NCBI RefSeq assembly: GCF_958295425.1
Contig: NC_081153.1
Location: forward strand, 7,782,635-7,846,634
Origin: Solea solea
Lineage: Eukaryota > Chordata > Actinopteri > Pleuronectiformes > Soleidae
Direction: 5' to 3'
Length of the DNA stretch: 64,000 bases
Position 1 is the stretch's first letter. Each line of letters starts with the position of its first letter. This document shows, piece by piece, positions 49,480-60,837 of this stretch. Position numbers and translations under genes: made by a program. The notes below the pieces were generated by a model that saw nothing but the letters and a program-made list of their open reading frames with translations, made no database searches and was not told where the DNA came from.

Positions 49480-49856
49480 CTGCAAAAGCCACATTATCAC
49501 ACACTAAACTTCCCGCTTTCACCTTAAAAACAAACGTTCCTTATGCGTCTGAAAGTTTCCGTTGTCGGGGGCCGATGTGTGACTCAGCAGAGGCCGGGAA
49601 ATGTGAGTCCACTCGAGCCACGCTCAGCTTTTTCCTGCTCCGTGCCTCCACGAGGAGGGCGACGCAGCAGGGCAAGTCCAGAGGAGAACATGTGGCAGCA
49701 TTTGCCACCTTTCATCTGCCCCTCAGTGTTTTTTAGCCCAGCCTTCAGTGCAAACATTTTTAAACTGAACAGCCACAGCAGCACTCAGAGTCCCCAGGTC
49801 TGCTGCTTTCTGTCTTTATTTATGTGACATAAAAAAACAAAGAAATCTGAGCTGCG
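49480..49856 (+). promoter_or_regulatory. plec: Candidate promoter and leader for the first exon at 49857
   Basis: A local GC/CpG-rich patch (gttgtcgggggccgatg, cactcgagccacgctcag, gagggcgacgcagcag) lies within AT-rich intron. It carries a TGACTCAGCA motif (49580-49589), an AP-1/MAF-type site, and a TTTTTAAA stretch near 49758 that could act as a TATA-like box about 100 nt before the ATG. This supports a start exon here but proves nothing about activity. Confidence 0.35.
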
Positions 49857-49911
49857 ATGGATATGAATAAGCCCAGAGATTTCATGGAGGCTTTGATTCA
49901 ACAAGGTCAAG
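49857..49911 (+). CDS. plec: Candidate plectin alternative first exon, isoform type unknown
   Basis: The exon has 18 codons plus one base: MDMNKPRDFMEALIQQGQ, then the donor CAAG|GTAGGA. The ATG context is strong (G at -3 and +4). The phase-1 end equals that of the 1c, 1f, 1e and 1b exons, so it would fuse in frame to the actin-binding exon. I do not recognise the tag among the mammalian plectin N termini I know (1, 1a-1g). It is short, amphipathic and has no hydrophobic segment. It could be a fish-specific first exon or a chance ORF; strand, phase, start context and the GC-rich patch upstream favour the former. Confidence 0.45.
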
Positions 49912-50660
49912 GTAGGATGTTTTTTTTTGTTTTTTGGAACAGTTCTGTCTTCTTACCAAAAGGTGTCAGCACAGATGTACTTTCTGTCGAGTCTCAGCTT
50001 TGTGTCCCAGGACCAAAGAGGATGAAAAAGGTATGGGTGTGTCTCTAACTGCCACTCTATCAGATAACGGTCCAGGTTAGATTTAGAATTGTTCTTAAAG
50101 ACTTTTTAAGATTTCTCCCGCTTAGAAAAGCTGCTTTAATCTCATCCCAGATGTTCATCAACTGTTTTATTTCAAGAAAAGGGAAGGCCATTATACTCAA
50201 GTTCATAACCGTACATTATTTTACAATGAATCATTCTATTATCTGTTGGAAAGAACAGTCTCTGTGTTTTGACGTTGTCAGACTGTTTGTTTTGTCTGGT
50301 TAACATCCAACTCCCAAGGACTAACCCTAACTCCCACTTATGTACTCACAAATCCTGCTGTTTTATCTTTTATAAATGACTTAATTAACGAAGAATAGAT
50401 TCTTTAAACGTAATTTGATGTTGACAAAATGTGGATTTATCACTGTGTCCACTTCCTGAATCCTGACATAAATATTGATATTTACATTTTTAAACCTGGT
50501 GATCCAAAAAAAATGTGACAAAAAGTATCATCAACAGAAGTCAAGTGACCAAAGAAGGAGAAGTAGACGAAGGGAAACCGTGGGCAAACATCCATTTTGT
50601 CTTTTTTTAGTTAGACAGATATTGTGAGTGCTTCTTCTTCTTCTTGGATGTTTGGTGGCA

Positions 50661-50741
50661 GACAAAAGTCGGAATTTCCGAGTTGAGGGGGCGTTCCTGT
50701 GAAAGGAACTCCCCCTCAACTCGGAAATTCCGACTTTTGTC
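50661..50741. repeat. Perfect 31-bp inverted repeat (long hairpin)
   Basis: The left arm 50661-50691 begins gacaaaagtcggaatttccg; the right arm 50711-50741 is its exact reverse complement. The 19-nt loop itself pairs (gttcct with aggaac), so the stem is nearly continuous with one mismatch and a tiny loop. It may be a small MITE or foldback element; any transcript through it would form a pre-miRNA-like hairpin. Confidence 0.85.
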
Positions 50742-51589
50742 GGAAGTTGTATTTCAGTGTCTGGCCCGAGATACGCTTGCGTTCATATTTTTTTTCCACT
50801 CATAGATGACATAACTCTCAGCTCCGACCTCCAAACTTCATCTAACCTTCTCTTGTCTCCTCGTCTCCTTATCTCTATCTCCTCCCGTACAAGGACGCCA
50901 TCCTTCTCGAGTGCCCAGTATCAGCTATATTGTTTTCATAAATTACTATTTTTTGCCATAATTCTCAAAATCATAGTTTGATTCAAGCCATTTTAGAAGA
51001 CAAATGTAAATCCATTGTACAGCTGTGAGCAGTGTGGCCAAAAAATGTGCTGCAACAGTTAACCCTTTAACACCGTAGCCTCAAAAGGTCCGTGCAGACT
51101 TTTTTTTGGCTTATTTTAACCATAAAAGGGCCAGAAAATGTCCTGTGATAACTTTCAATATATGGCAGTTATTTACAACTTAATCCACAGCAACAATTTA
51201 AAATGAAGAAAACAACACTGTAGTTGTACATGAACACCATATGTTGCGTGTTAAATTTGATATTTGAACAGTATAAAACATATTTAACAAACCATTTGTT
51301 TGAGTTTTTGTCCCAATGTCCAAAAACAGGCCAGAAAATGGAAACTATGTACAGGCGTTTTTTTTCCAACTCTCTCATCTCTGGTGACAAAGACGTTGAT
51401 TCTCCAGCTTCGTGCAGCAGCGCAAGTGAAATTACCGTAATAACCACATGTTGGCTTTGACGTGCAACTTCTCAACTTACAGAAACAGTCAGAATTTTTC
51501 CGATAGCACGAACTGTTGCGTAATTACGGTGATGCAAAGTGGTGTTAAAGTGGGAACCATTTCCCCAACTGACTTCTTAATATTTGCAA

Positions 51590-51800
51590 ACTATTTTTCT
51601 TTCGAAATCTCAAATTTCAGGTTTTTTTTTTTATATGTGGGTATTTTCTAGTTTCTTTGCTCCTCAGTGACAGTAATATCTTTGGTTTTAGGACAAATCA
51701 ATGAATCTAAGTTTAGGGAACACTTTTTGGACTTAAAACCATTTTCGAATACTTAATGGACAAAATTTTAGTAACAAAAAACAAATGTTAGATGCTCCTG
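51590..51800. mobile_element. hAT-like relic (ATTAATCG family)
   Basis: It shares caaatttc, tttatatgtgg(g/a)tattttct, gtaatatctttggtttt, ggacaaatcaat and agtttagggaacact with the relic at 53755-54000. Ends are degraded. Confidence 0.5.
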
Positions 51801-53754
51801 AAAGAATATATTGGAGATCAGCCTTTCATTTATAAGATTAATTAAATAACACAGTGAAGCTGTGATTCACATATCAAGCTGATTATCTCTTGGAATCAGC
51901 TGCTTATTCACAATTATATTTACTAGCACAAAGGCACAAATCTGCCGCCGTCATGATTCATATTTAAGTTTGTAAAGTTTGGAAAACACTGATGTACAGC
52001 ACAGATGTAGGGATGTGACTCATTTGTCAGATCATATCACAGCTTTATCTCCATTTACTGGCGCAAATGTTGCCTCTCGCTTTGGCTTTCAATCAAAGAG
52101 GGTTGCAGTGGTCATACATTATACTCCATATCCTGTGCATAAGAGCCACATAATTGCTCTGTGTCCAACTTTTTTTTTTTTTTTTTTATGGCTTCCACAG
52201 TGAAGTCTTTGTGCCAGCTGGCAAATTAAAAAAAAAAATATCACGTTTTCCGTTCTTTGTCTAAATCCTGTGTGGAGCGTGAATGTGTGCAAACCCCGCA
52301 CATGGATTATATCGTCAGAAAAGCATCACGCATGAGAGGCTGTTTCCACTGAGGAAAGCCTCGCAAATTAAACCAAACTCACTCGTGTTTTCACTCCCCG
52401 GCCGTTCCTCCGCACTCCATCTCTCTCTCTCCGTCTTCTTTCTCTCTCCCCCCCTCTCTCTCTCTCTTGCTTTTTTCTGTGCTTTTTCAGCACGCCCCCT
52501 CTGTGATTAGAACACAATGTCGGGAGGTCAGATTTGACTCCTTGGCAGTTCAGTATTTTCTCTAAAAGTAGTGAAGACACTGAGTGGAAATGGACCTGTG
52601 CTGTTGTTTCTGTCCAGGACCGGTGGACGGTAGGTTTACCACTTCCTTTTTTCTTTTTTTTTAAAGCAGGAATGTACCATTGTTGAGTCTGTGTCGGTGT
52701 AATTAAGGATGCTGCAAACTTTGAAGAAATTAAAAATCTTGCTTTCTGCATGCTCCCTGAGGACACTGCCACTCCCAACATCTGTACCGCTTTAGATTTA
52801 AAATATCTCACGTGTTTCCTTCCACTGCTCTCACACTTTTACTCTCAGGAAAGACTTGATTTTGAACGACTAAGACTAAAAAAAAAAGGACATTTCACTG
52901 ATTATCAGACTGTATGGCGCTGTGAATTTCTCATTTTATCGCCCGCGCGAGAGTATGCACAGAATGCATCACAATATGGGGAATTGTTGAGCTAACACAT
53001 GGCATGTGAGGAGAGTGGGAGTGGGCTGACTCCTCCCATGAAGGAGTGGTAGAATGATTTGATGCCAGACATCTGTACTTGCTGCCCTGGCCTTTTATTC
53101 CCTTTGCTCCATCTTCACGGTAACAAATTGCCAATTTGAGAGGCCAGTCTTCTTAGCCTTTGGGGATTTGATTATTTATATGTTCAGATTGAGATCACAT
53201 GAGCAATCAGCATTCCTCACTTACAGTGACTCTTTCTTCTGTGTTGCATGAGTTCCTCTGCTTCTGTTTGCAACTACTGGTCTTGAGGCAGGACTTCATA
53301 CGAGTGGGTTCATATGAGAACACTCTTGCATTAAAATGACATTGTGCTCTTGAGGTCTAGGGTTGTGAGCTTGTTTTACGGCACACGGTTGCATCACTGC
53401 GGTGGATGTGTGATCATGACACAAGGCTCGGGTTTTAAGTTTCTACCAAGCTATGGAGATGAAAGTGACACCGCTCCTGCTGCAGCACCGCAACTAATGT
53501 TCCCTGCCTCGTCCTCTGACAACAGAATCACTGGTGTTGATGTTGTTTTGCCTGCAGCTCGGTATTTTTGAGTGTGTATGTGAATGTGTGTGTGTGTATT
53601 TTTTGCAGTCACAGTCAGATAAACTCTGTCCAGAGTCGATAATAACAAGAAACTTTTATTTATGTGGCAATATCTTTAACAAGAAGAAATAAAAATTTAA
53701 AAAATAAGCAAGAAAACATATAAAATAAAGAACAGACAAATAAAGAACAGACAT

Positions 53755-54000
53755 TAGGCCTGCAACAATTAACTAAAAAACTCAAATTTCTGCTTCTTAT
53801 ATGTGGATATTTTCTCTCTTTTTTTTGCACTTCAATAACCGTAATATCTTTGGTTTTTGGACAAATCAATACATTTGACAGCTTTGTCATTTTTAAGTTT
53901 AGGGAACACTTCTTGGACCTTTATTTTAAAACCATTTTATGATATTAGTTTAATGGACAATACAAGTAATAGATGAATCCAGAATGTGATCAACAGATCA
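53755..54000. mobile_element. hAT-like relic (ATTAATCG family)
   Basis: It starts aggcctgcaacaattaac, the family's left end, and continues with the blocks listed for 51590-51800. Confidence 0.55.
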
Positions 54001-54544
54001 ATCAGTAACACAAAGCAAATGTCAGATGTGGCTCCTCAATGAATAAGACGGAGAAAAAGATAACAATTTTGACTATCATTAACATTTTTGAGAAGAACTG
54101 AAACTAAAACGTTAGAAAGAAGTTGAATAAAATTATAATTAAAGTATGAGATAAAACCAACATAATTACAAAACAAAGCAAGTACACGATGACTGAATAT
54201 CTGATATTTAAAGGCATAATCTTTGAGTTTTGATCAACATTTTTTTGGACCAAAACAAATGTTATCAACAGATTAATTAACGAGGACATAGCCCGGAAGT
54301 GCCAATTAAGTGCCGTTTTTGTGTGTATCTGCGTCCTCGATTACCTCGTTTATGAAGCCCTAAAAGTCCATAACAATCAGTTCAGCCACTGCTGAGAGCG
54401 CAGGGTTTGATTGTTTTCCTGAGCTCTATGAAGCGTAACGGTACTTCCATTGACTAGTTACGTCACTGGCGAATTTCACCACTCCTCTAAACACCTCCTA
54501 GTCCGGGAACTAGAGTCCGGGCACATCCAGTGACGTGCTTTCAA

Positions 54545-54779
54545 CCGTAGAAAAAGAAGAACTACTCTAGTTGTAGCTGCTGAGCTCCGTACAAACAATA
54601 CGCTCAGCAGCTACAACAAGAGTAATTCTTCTTCTTCTTCTTCTTCTTCTTCTTCTTCTTCTTCTTCTTCTTCTTCTTCTTCTTCTTCTTCTTCTTCTTC
54701 TTCTTCTTCTTCTTCTTCTTCTTCTTCTTCTTCTTCTTCTTCTTCTTCTTCTTCTTCTTCTTCTTCTACGGTTGAAAGT
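54545..54779. repeat. Hairpin with 142-bp (TTC)n expansion in one arm
   Basis: tagttgtagctgctgagc (54568-54585) pairs with gctcagcagctacaaca (54602-54618). Outside it, ttcaaccgtag pairs with ctacggttgaa. The left arm has only aaaaagaagaa between these, while the right arm has an uninterrupted TTC run at 54626-54767. The TTC tract is a polypyrimidine/polypurine triplet capable of triplex formation. Poly-E and poly-R frames over it are artefacts. Confidence 0.85.
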
Positions 54780-55151
54780 AGCAATATAAAGCAGGACACA
54801 GCACCAAACTTCACCTAAAGGAAGGAGCAGTGCCAACAATACGTATATTACAATTTTTACAACCCGTAAAACTGTCTTTGTGTGCTTGTTTTGTCGTTTA
54901 GCATTAGCGATTAGCTACAGGCTAAGCTACACGCTACGCTCGTGTTTCATTTGAATGTGTGTTTATCATCTCGGTAACCACAACGTTATCCAAGCTACAG
55001 GCGTCCTGCAGCAGTCTTTCACTTGTCACAGTGTCTTCTGACTCTGGGTCAGAATCCGGATCAAATGCGTAAGGGATTACGGCATTACTCAATGTTTTGA
55101 TAATTGCTAGTGGTGCATCCACCTTTCCAGAGGGGGAGCTGCGGGTCTGAG

Positions 55152-55714
55152 ACATGGATGTATTATAAGAACTGGATAGAGCACCGCCCCCTCTGCCTTG
55201 TAGACAATTTTGTGATGGTGGCCACTTCGGTGAACTGCAACAAAAAATACTCACGGGCCCAGAAAGCAATTTTCCCATTGACCATAATAGTGAAAGAGAC
55301 GCCTATAAAACTGTACACAGGACACCTCCAGACATGGACATAGGCATGTATAGATCTTTTATATTCTATATTTTTCTTATTTGAAAAACCTTCCTATAGG
55401 CCATAACAAGCCCAGAAAAATCAGGGAAGTGTACGATGTGAACACTTTACGAGAAATGTGAACAAATGAAGGCAATTTGGAGTTTTCTTATACATTTTTA
55501 ACGCGCCGAGCCAGGCGAGAATGCGGACGGCTCTTTCACATAGCCAAAAGGCATCATGGGGGGTAACACTACTGCGCATGCTCATGCTCTACACAACCCG
55601 GAAATAAACGCGGAAGTCAGAAACTTTTTTGGCATATGCGCTGGGTGAGCAACTCCATAGGAATGAACGGAATCAGAGGGGCGGTGCTCTATCCAGTTCT
55701 TATAATACATCCAT
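55152..55714. mobile_element. Nested MITE, 563 bp, with target duplication
   Basis: Inverted ends begin atggatgtattataagaact and extend through ggatagagcaccgcccc (about 38 bp per arm). GGTCTGAG occurs at both edges (55144-55151 and 55715-55722) and the sequence across the insertion rejoins to match the element at 32141. The 8-10-bp duplication fits an hAT- or Mutator-type mechanism. Confidence 0.7.
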
Positions 55715-56959
55715 GGTCTGAGAGCTGACGTGCCAGTTACATCACTTCCAGGTAACTGGCCAATCACAAGACAGTGGGAAAGCTCTCGTTGGCTGGCCAA
55801 TCACAAGACAGTCAGTGTTCTGCGGGTGTGGTTTGGTCATTACAACGTGCACACTATGTCCGTAATAGAATGTAATAGCGTTATAGAACATAAAAAATTA
55901 CTTTTTGGGAGAAGTAATTTGTAACTATAACAAATTACTTTTTTAAAGTAAGATGCCTACCACTGGTGGTGAGACATTTACATCGGCTCGTTTGTAGCAA
56001 CTAGGACATTTTTGACCATAAAAACGACTTAATGTTTGTAAGTACAACTCCATATCTCACATATAAGTGAGATAGGACCATGCTATGGACTCTTTAATAA
56101 TAATAGTCAATAATAATAATAAAGAAAACACTTTAGATTCAGCCCTAAAGTATTCCATAAAGGTTTCATAAGGACTAATCTCTGTGAGGGCAGTTCATGC
56201 ACAGGTGTAACCTAGACTATATTTAGAAGAAAAAAAGCATGTGTCTTAGAACCTGACACGCAGTGCAAATGTTTCCACAGGTATTTACCGCACTTTGTCA
56301 GTAAAGCATTTGTAAGTGTGGCTGATTGACACGTTTAAAAAATGTCTAAATGAGTGTGGATTATAGTGGTGTTGTCATAAGAGGCTCAGATCCCCCCCTC
56401 GAGGCTTTTCACTGTTAATGACAAGGCACTTCATGATTTAGAGTTTTTAAAAAAATGCAGTTGGAGTTTCTGAAACAGCAGGCGATTTAAACGACTGTGA
56501 GCTTTCTGGGAATCTTATATGCACTGGTTCTGCCGTCCAAGCATAAGGAAGCAATTAGACTTTAAGGAAACGTAGTGAGGTTGCATAATGGGAAGGGATT
56601 GATAGCGAGTGGGCGATTTTTTTGTGAAGGGAAAAATAAAATGGAGGAATCATGGCTGCAGCCTAAACACTTGGGGGGGGGAGAAAGAGGAGGGGCTGAT
56701 CTATGACTCGTAAAACCATGATGGAAAATAACTGCGAAGAAGCTTCAGCGGGTAAAAGGGAAACCATATAGAAGGAATGGGGTGGAAACTTTGACAGACT
56801 TTGGCCCAGTCACCTTTCTCATTACTCCTTGGAAGTCGGTTACTAGGAGAAGTGGATAAAACGAAACGAGACACCAAGACTGTCATACATTGTGACGAAA
56901 GTAGACGCGAGTTTTTGGTAGAAATTGAATGTGCCATGATATTAGTGGACCAGTTAATT

Positions 56960-57240
56960 TTACTTAGGGATGGATATACTTTTTCGTGTCCAATACCAAT
57001 ACCGATATCACACACTACCGATACAATATCACCTGCTGTTAACAAGACAAGTTTGTGCCATTTCAAGCTTTTTCTGAGAAATAATTCTCCAACTGTGTAA
57101 AATATTATTCTAAACAGCCCACTTTTTTTTTTTTTTTTTTTTACATATTTACATGTATTGCATCAGATTTTTACATTTTTATCTGTTCGTTATCAGATAC
57201 CGATAATGAGTGTTGTATTGGCGCATCCTTCATAAATGTA
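56960..57240. repeat. ACCGATA-rich element, second copy, with T21 run
   Basis: gtgtccaataccaataccga, tatcacctg, a T run at 57122-57142 and gataccgataatgagtgttg parallel 18414-18680. Confidence 0.55.
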
Positions 57241-57246
57241 CTATGG

Positions 57247-57375
57247 CACTTTTCCATTATACAGTTCTAGCACTACTCTGCTCGACTAGACTCCACTCAG
57301 TTTGGTATCAGTCAATTCATGTTCCGTTACTATAGTACCTCTGTGTTAGAACTGTATGAAAACTGGCATAAGAGA
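57247..57375. mobile_element. Short foldback copy ('attatacagttctag' family)
   Basis: The left end is cttttccattatacagttct; the right end has gttagaactgtatgaaaact. It has the same ends as 43066-43442 with a deleted interior. Confidence 0.6.
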
Positions 57376-58149
57376 CTGAAAACATGTTTTGTTGTGGTTA
57401 GTGTAGCTATACAACATGCTAACTCATATAGCTAGCTATAATAGTTTCTTTGGATTTGGTTAATCTGGTGAAAAAAAGTGTTTTGCTTGTTGTTCTGACA
57501 CTTTCTGAGGAAGAGGTAGCTAACTAGCTCTTGAAATGGACAAGAGGCACTCGTCAAACAAAGGATTATGACATTTTGTCCCAGATTAACCAAAACCAAG
57601 GACGCTGTTACCATCACAAAGCTAGCGTTGGTTAGCTAATGTTATAATGCCAACGCTGGTTATTACGTTGTGTGGCTATGATAACCACAACAAAATGTGT
57701 TAGCAGTCTCTTCTGCCAACCATAAAATGGTCCACTCGCATTCTCAGGTGTTAAAGACATTTTCTAACATGTTTCTGCTTTGCTAATATGCGTACGGTCC
57801 ACAATAGTGATGCAGCATCTGCTAACAAAGGTTTTGTTTTGTTTTAAATGAATGGTGGCATATTGAATCGTTGGCAAAAATATGTCTGCATACATGTTTT
57901 GAAAGGGTGTCCCAACTTCTAACTTGTTCCTTGGCTCCAAGGACAAGAGGTAGAAGAGTAGGGGTAAAAATAAGGAGTAGGACTGTACTTTTAGCTTCTT
58001 ATCAAAGCTTCTTATCAAGGCCGAGTGTGTTGTGTGTGCGCGTGTGCCTTATGTATTATTAACTCCTGCAGATAGTTTGCAGCTCGGAAAGTGGTGAGGC
58101 AATTCCTGTAGGACGAAATTAAGAGGATAAAATTTCTTTTCAAGCTTTG

Positions 58150-58578
58150 TCAATACTGTAAATTAGGAGAATTAGAGTCAAACGTAAAACTAAGTGCCAA
58201 CAACTGAGAAGAGAGAATAGAGAGGAGAAAGAAAGAGGAATTGTAAACTACAGGGAAAGGAAAGAGGGAGAGAAGAAGGGAGGGAGGGGGGAGGAAGAGA
58301 GGCAGGCAGGCAGATTGGCCACATCTCTCAACACTGTACTGAGTCACAGGGAAGAGAAGAGAGGGAGGGGTGCCTGTTCGTTCCATTCTCTCTTGTAAAA
58401 GTCACGGACAACTTGGCTGCAGCGTTCGTTTTTAAGTCCATGATGGCGACACACCCCTAGGCACTGCCTCCACTCCCCCTCCTCACCTTTAACCCTCCCT
58501 CCCTCCTCCCCCACCTCCTCTCGTGTTCCCGCCCACCTGCCGTCAGAGTCTGGGACTCTCCACTTTGTACCAGGCCCG
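58150..58578 (+). promoter_or_regulatory. plec: Upstream region and 5' leader of plectin 1b
   Basis: A 110-bp purine-rich tract (58200-58312: gaggagaaagaaagagg, gggagggaggggggagg, ggcaggcaggcag) is followed by a GC-rich, C-rich leader (58450-58578) up to the 1b ATG. No TATA box is evident. The extent is inferred. Confidence 0.4.
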
Positions 58579-58681
58579 ATGCCGGCAAGCCCCCCTGGAA
58601 ATGTGTTCCCAGCCCTAGTGGTTGTGGGACACATTGTTACCTTGATCGCGGTCTGGCAGTGGAGAGTTCGCAAGAAGAAAG
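58579..58681 (+). CDS. plec: Plectin isoform 1b first exon (hydrophobic targeting tag)
   Basis: The exon has 34 codons plus one base, then the strong donor AAAG|GTAAGA. Residues 10-29, FPALVVVGHIVTLIAVWQWR, match the mammalian plectin 1b tag (FPSLVVVGHVVTLAAVWHWR as I recall it), and it likewise ends in a basic cluster (RVRKKK). In mammals 1b inserts this segment into the outer mitochondrial membrane and tethers intermediate filaments to mitochondria. The hydrophobic stretch of about 19 residues followed by positive charge is a tail-like signal anchor. ATG context is weak (C at -3). This exon, more than any other, identifies the gene as plectin and not dystonin or MACF1. Confidence 0.9.
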
Positions 58682-60837
58682 GTAAGAACAGGCTGAGAGA
58701 GTCGCAGATACGAGCCGTAGAGAAGTGGAAGGTAGAATTCAGCAACTTTTCTGTGTAAATAAATTTCTCTGCCGGCTGTCCTCACTCCTCAGCGGCCGTC
58801 GCTGCTCTCTTGACTTGTGTGCTGTTGTGGCGCACACTCCTTCTCGCTCTTCCTCACTCGCCCCCACCCTCCCTTCTACTTTTTTTCCCCCCCTCATAGT
58901 CTCAGTTTGGTTTGGAGCTGTTGCAGTTAACCCTGTAATTGCTGACTGGAAGTTAGGTGACGTCAGAGCTGGAGAACTTTTTTTTTTTTTGTGCCATCAT
59001 CAGAGTTTTGTTGTGCACACTTAAGCAGCATGTGGGCTTTTCTTGAAAAGTGCCTTTAAAAACTTTCTCAAAGTCTGAGTTTCTGCTTGAGTTGTGTTGC
59101 CCTTTAAGGGGATTTGATAAGAGACTATTCATCTGCCTTGAGTTGTGGTTACTCCCGGCATGTAAATATACTTGAGGAGCCGGTTTCTTCTTGGAATTTT
59201 CTGAAGTTATGCAGCACTCGTGCTACCAGTGGTCAAAAAGGAGCCTTAAGGTTACCTTCAGCTGTCCCAGGCTTTTCACGTCACCAGACACACCTCAGCG
59301 ACGTCTGTTTTTAGTATTGACACAGCTTGGTGGCCACACCCGTGTAAGCCACACACCCTGAGGTGAATTAAAGAGATGTCTGGATGACAGTCTGCAGGTG
59401 CAGTGAGATAAAGGATGTGTGTTCCTTTTCTGGCTCAGAGTTTAATGAGAACCAGTTTTACCACAAGAGACTTACACAATAAAGCCGCTGAAAACAATGA
59501 AGTATAGCCTTAAGTCACATTATAATGATCAGAATATAAAGCATTAGTAAGAGGATGCACGTTGTTTTGAAAGTTGCTCGACTGAAGCCTGGCACTGATG
59601 TGTTCTTATTTATGTTATCACTCCCAGTGGTCTAGTAAATTCCAAGGAAGTCAAGGAAGACACACCTTTAGCACATATTTACAATTGGGACTTGGCTGAG
59701 TTTGTTATGACCGGTTGAGTAACTTTCATAGGTGATGAGATGAGAACCAGCAGGCACAGACGCTCTCTTTGACAATATGATTTTCTTTAGTAGTAATGTT
59801 ACACAAGGCCAATAAACCGTGTGTGTAAATGAAGGTTTTACCTCTGATTTGTGCATTTCCCCAAGTGTTTCTTTCATTTTCAGACATTTATCACAATAAT
59901 CATCAATATCGACCAGAAATGCATTTCTTCCTCCTGAAAGCTAAATTGCACACACGGAGGCTCATTACGTAAACCACAAGTGCAAATGAAAGCATGATTT
60001 ATACAACTCTCAGGTTGGACTGTATCTCCAGCCCAGGTCCGTTTGTGTAACTTGAGTGACCGTGTGTGTTCCTGTGAGATGAGTTCAGCTGAGGCCCTGA
60101 ACAAACACTCGGGTGACTCGTTTGACTGGCAAATCGAGGGAGAACATGACGTTGCAAAAGTCAGCCGGGTGCTATCTCTACCTTCTGTCAATATTCAACC
60201 GTTTGGCTTTTGAGGAGATCTGCTTTCAGCCGCGTGCTTGCCGCAGTGCGGACCGTGACTCTACACTCTGTGCATCAGCAGTGGCCGTGTTCCTTCCTCC
60301 AAACGGCTGCTGTCTGAACTTTAAAGATGTATTTATACCGCAGGCGTAGAAAGACGGTGTCAATTGATTTCTGTTTGTCTGGATGTGAGGTCATTGTTTA
60401 CATTTCAGGTCCAGCACAAATCAAACGTCTACAGTACGTGTCAATACGTCCGATGGTTAAGGTGCAGCTTGACCTCTTGTGTAAGTTGCACCACATATTG
60501 TTGCAGCAACAAGGTGCCTTTGAAACAGCCGGGAAGGTGAAAGTAGGCAAAAGGGATTTCACCCAGAGCCAGGTTTAAAAAAAGCTCATGGAGCGCCACA
60601 CATGTCTGCTGGCTGAGGGTAATAAACCTGACACGGGGGAAGGACGGTGGACTGAGTATCCCGGAGACATGTCATAACAAACCAGAGGAAGAAGGTGGCT
60701 GCTTGCTATTCCTTCCACAAGGCCTTACGTAGAACCTTGGGACCTTTTAAAGGAATCTGGTCTCCATGTGGCTGCATAGATAAAGAGTCACCTACCAAGT
60801 GACTGTGTGTGTCACTGTAAAATAGTGGTTCCCAAAG

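Larger units (their letters stand above)
54281..56093 (-). mobile_element. Expanded copy of the TTAA MITE with nested insertions
   Basis: It is the reverse of 32141-32659: TTAA (54277-54280) then gacatagcccggaagtgcc at the left, and at the right gtagcaactaggacatttt...ctatggactc then TTAA (56094-56097). In between lie a hairpin block with a TTC expansion (54545-54779), about 350 bp of unique interior (54780-55135), a separate MITE (55152-55714), the gattggccag block (55720-55850) and an AT-rich hAT-like fragment (about 55860-55965). A - strand frame at 54934-55278 encodes an acidic DPDSDPESED stretch that may be a relic of the element's own gene; I do not recognise it. Confidence 0.65.
49912..58149. 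other. Intron up to the 1b promoter, no gene
   Basis: No family-matching exon on either strand. It holds the long hairpin at 50661, hAT-like copies, the expanded TTAA element with nested insertions, an ACCGATA element and a foldback copy. The - frame at 52368-52811 covers a CT-rich tract. 52700-53600 and 57400-58100 show no repeat I recognise. Confidence 0.55.

Noticed and set aside
54567..54839. Poly-arginine and poly-glutamate frames
   Set aside because: Translations of the TTC/GAA repeat.
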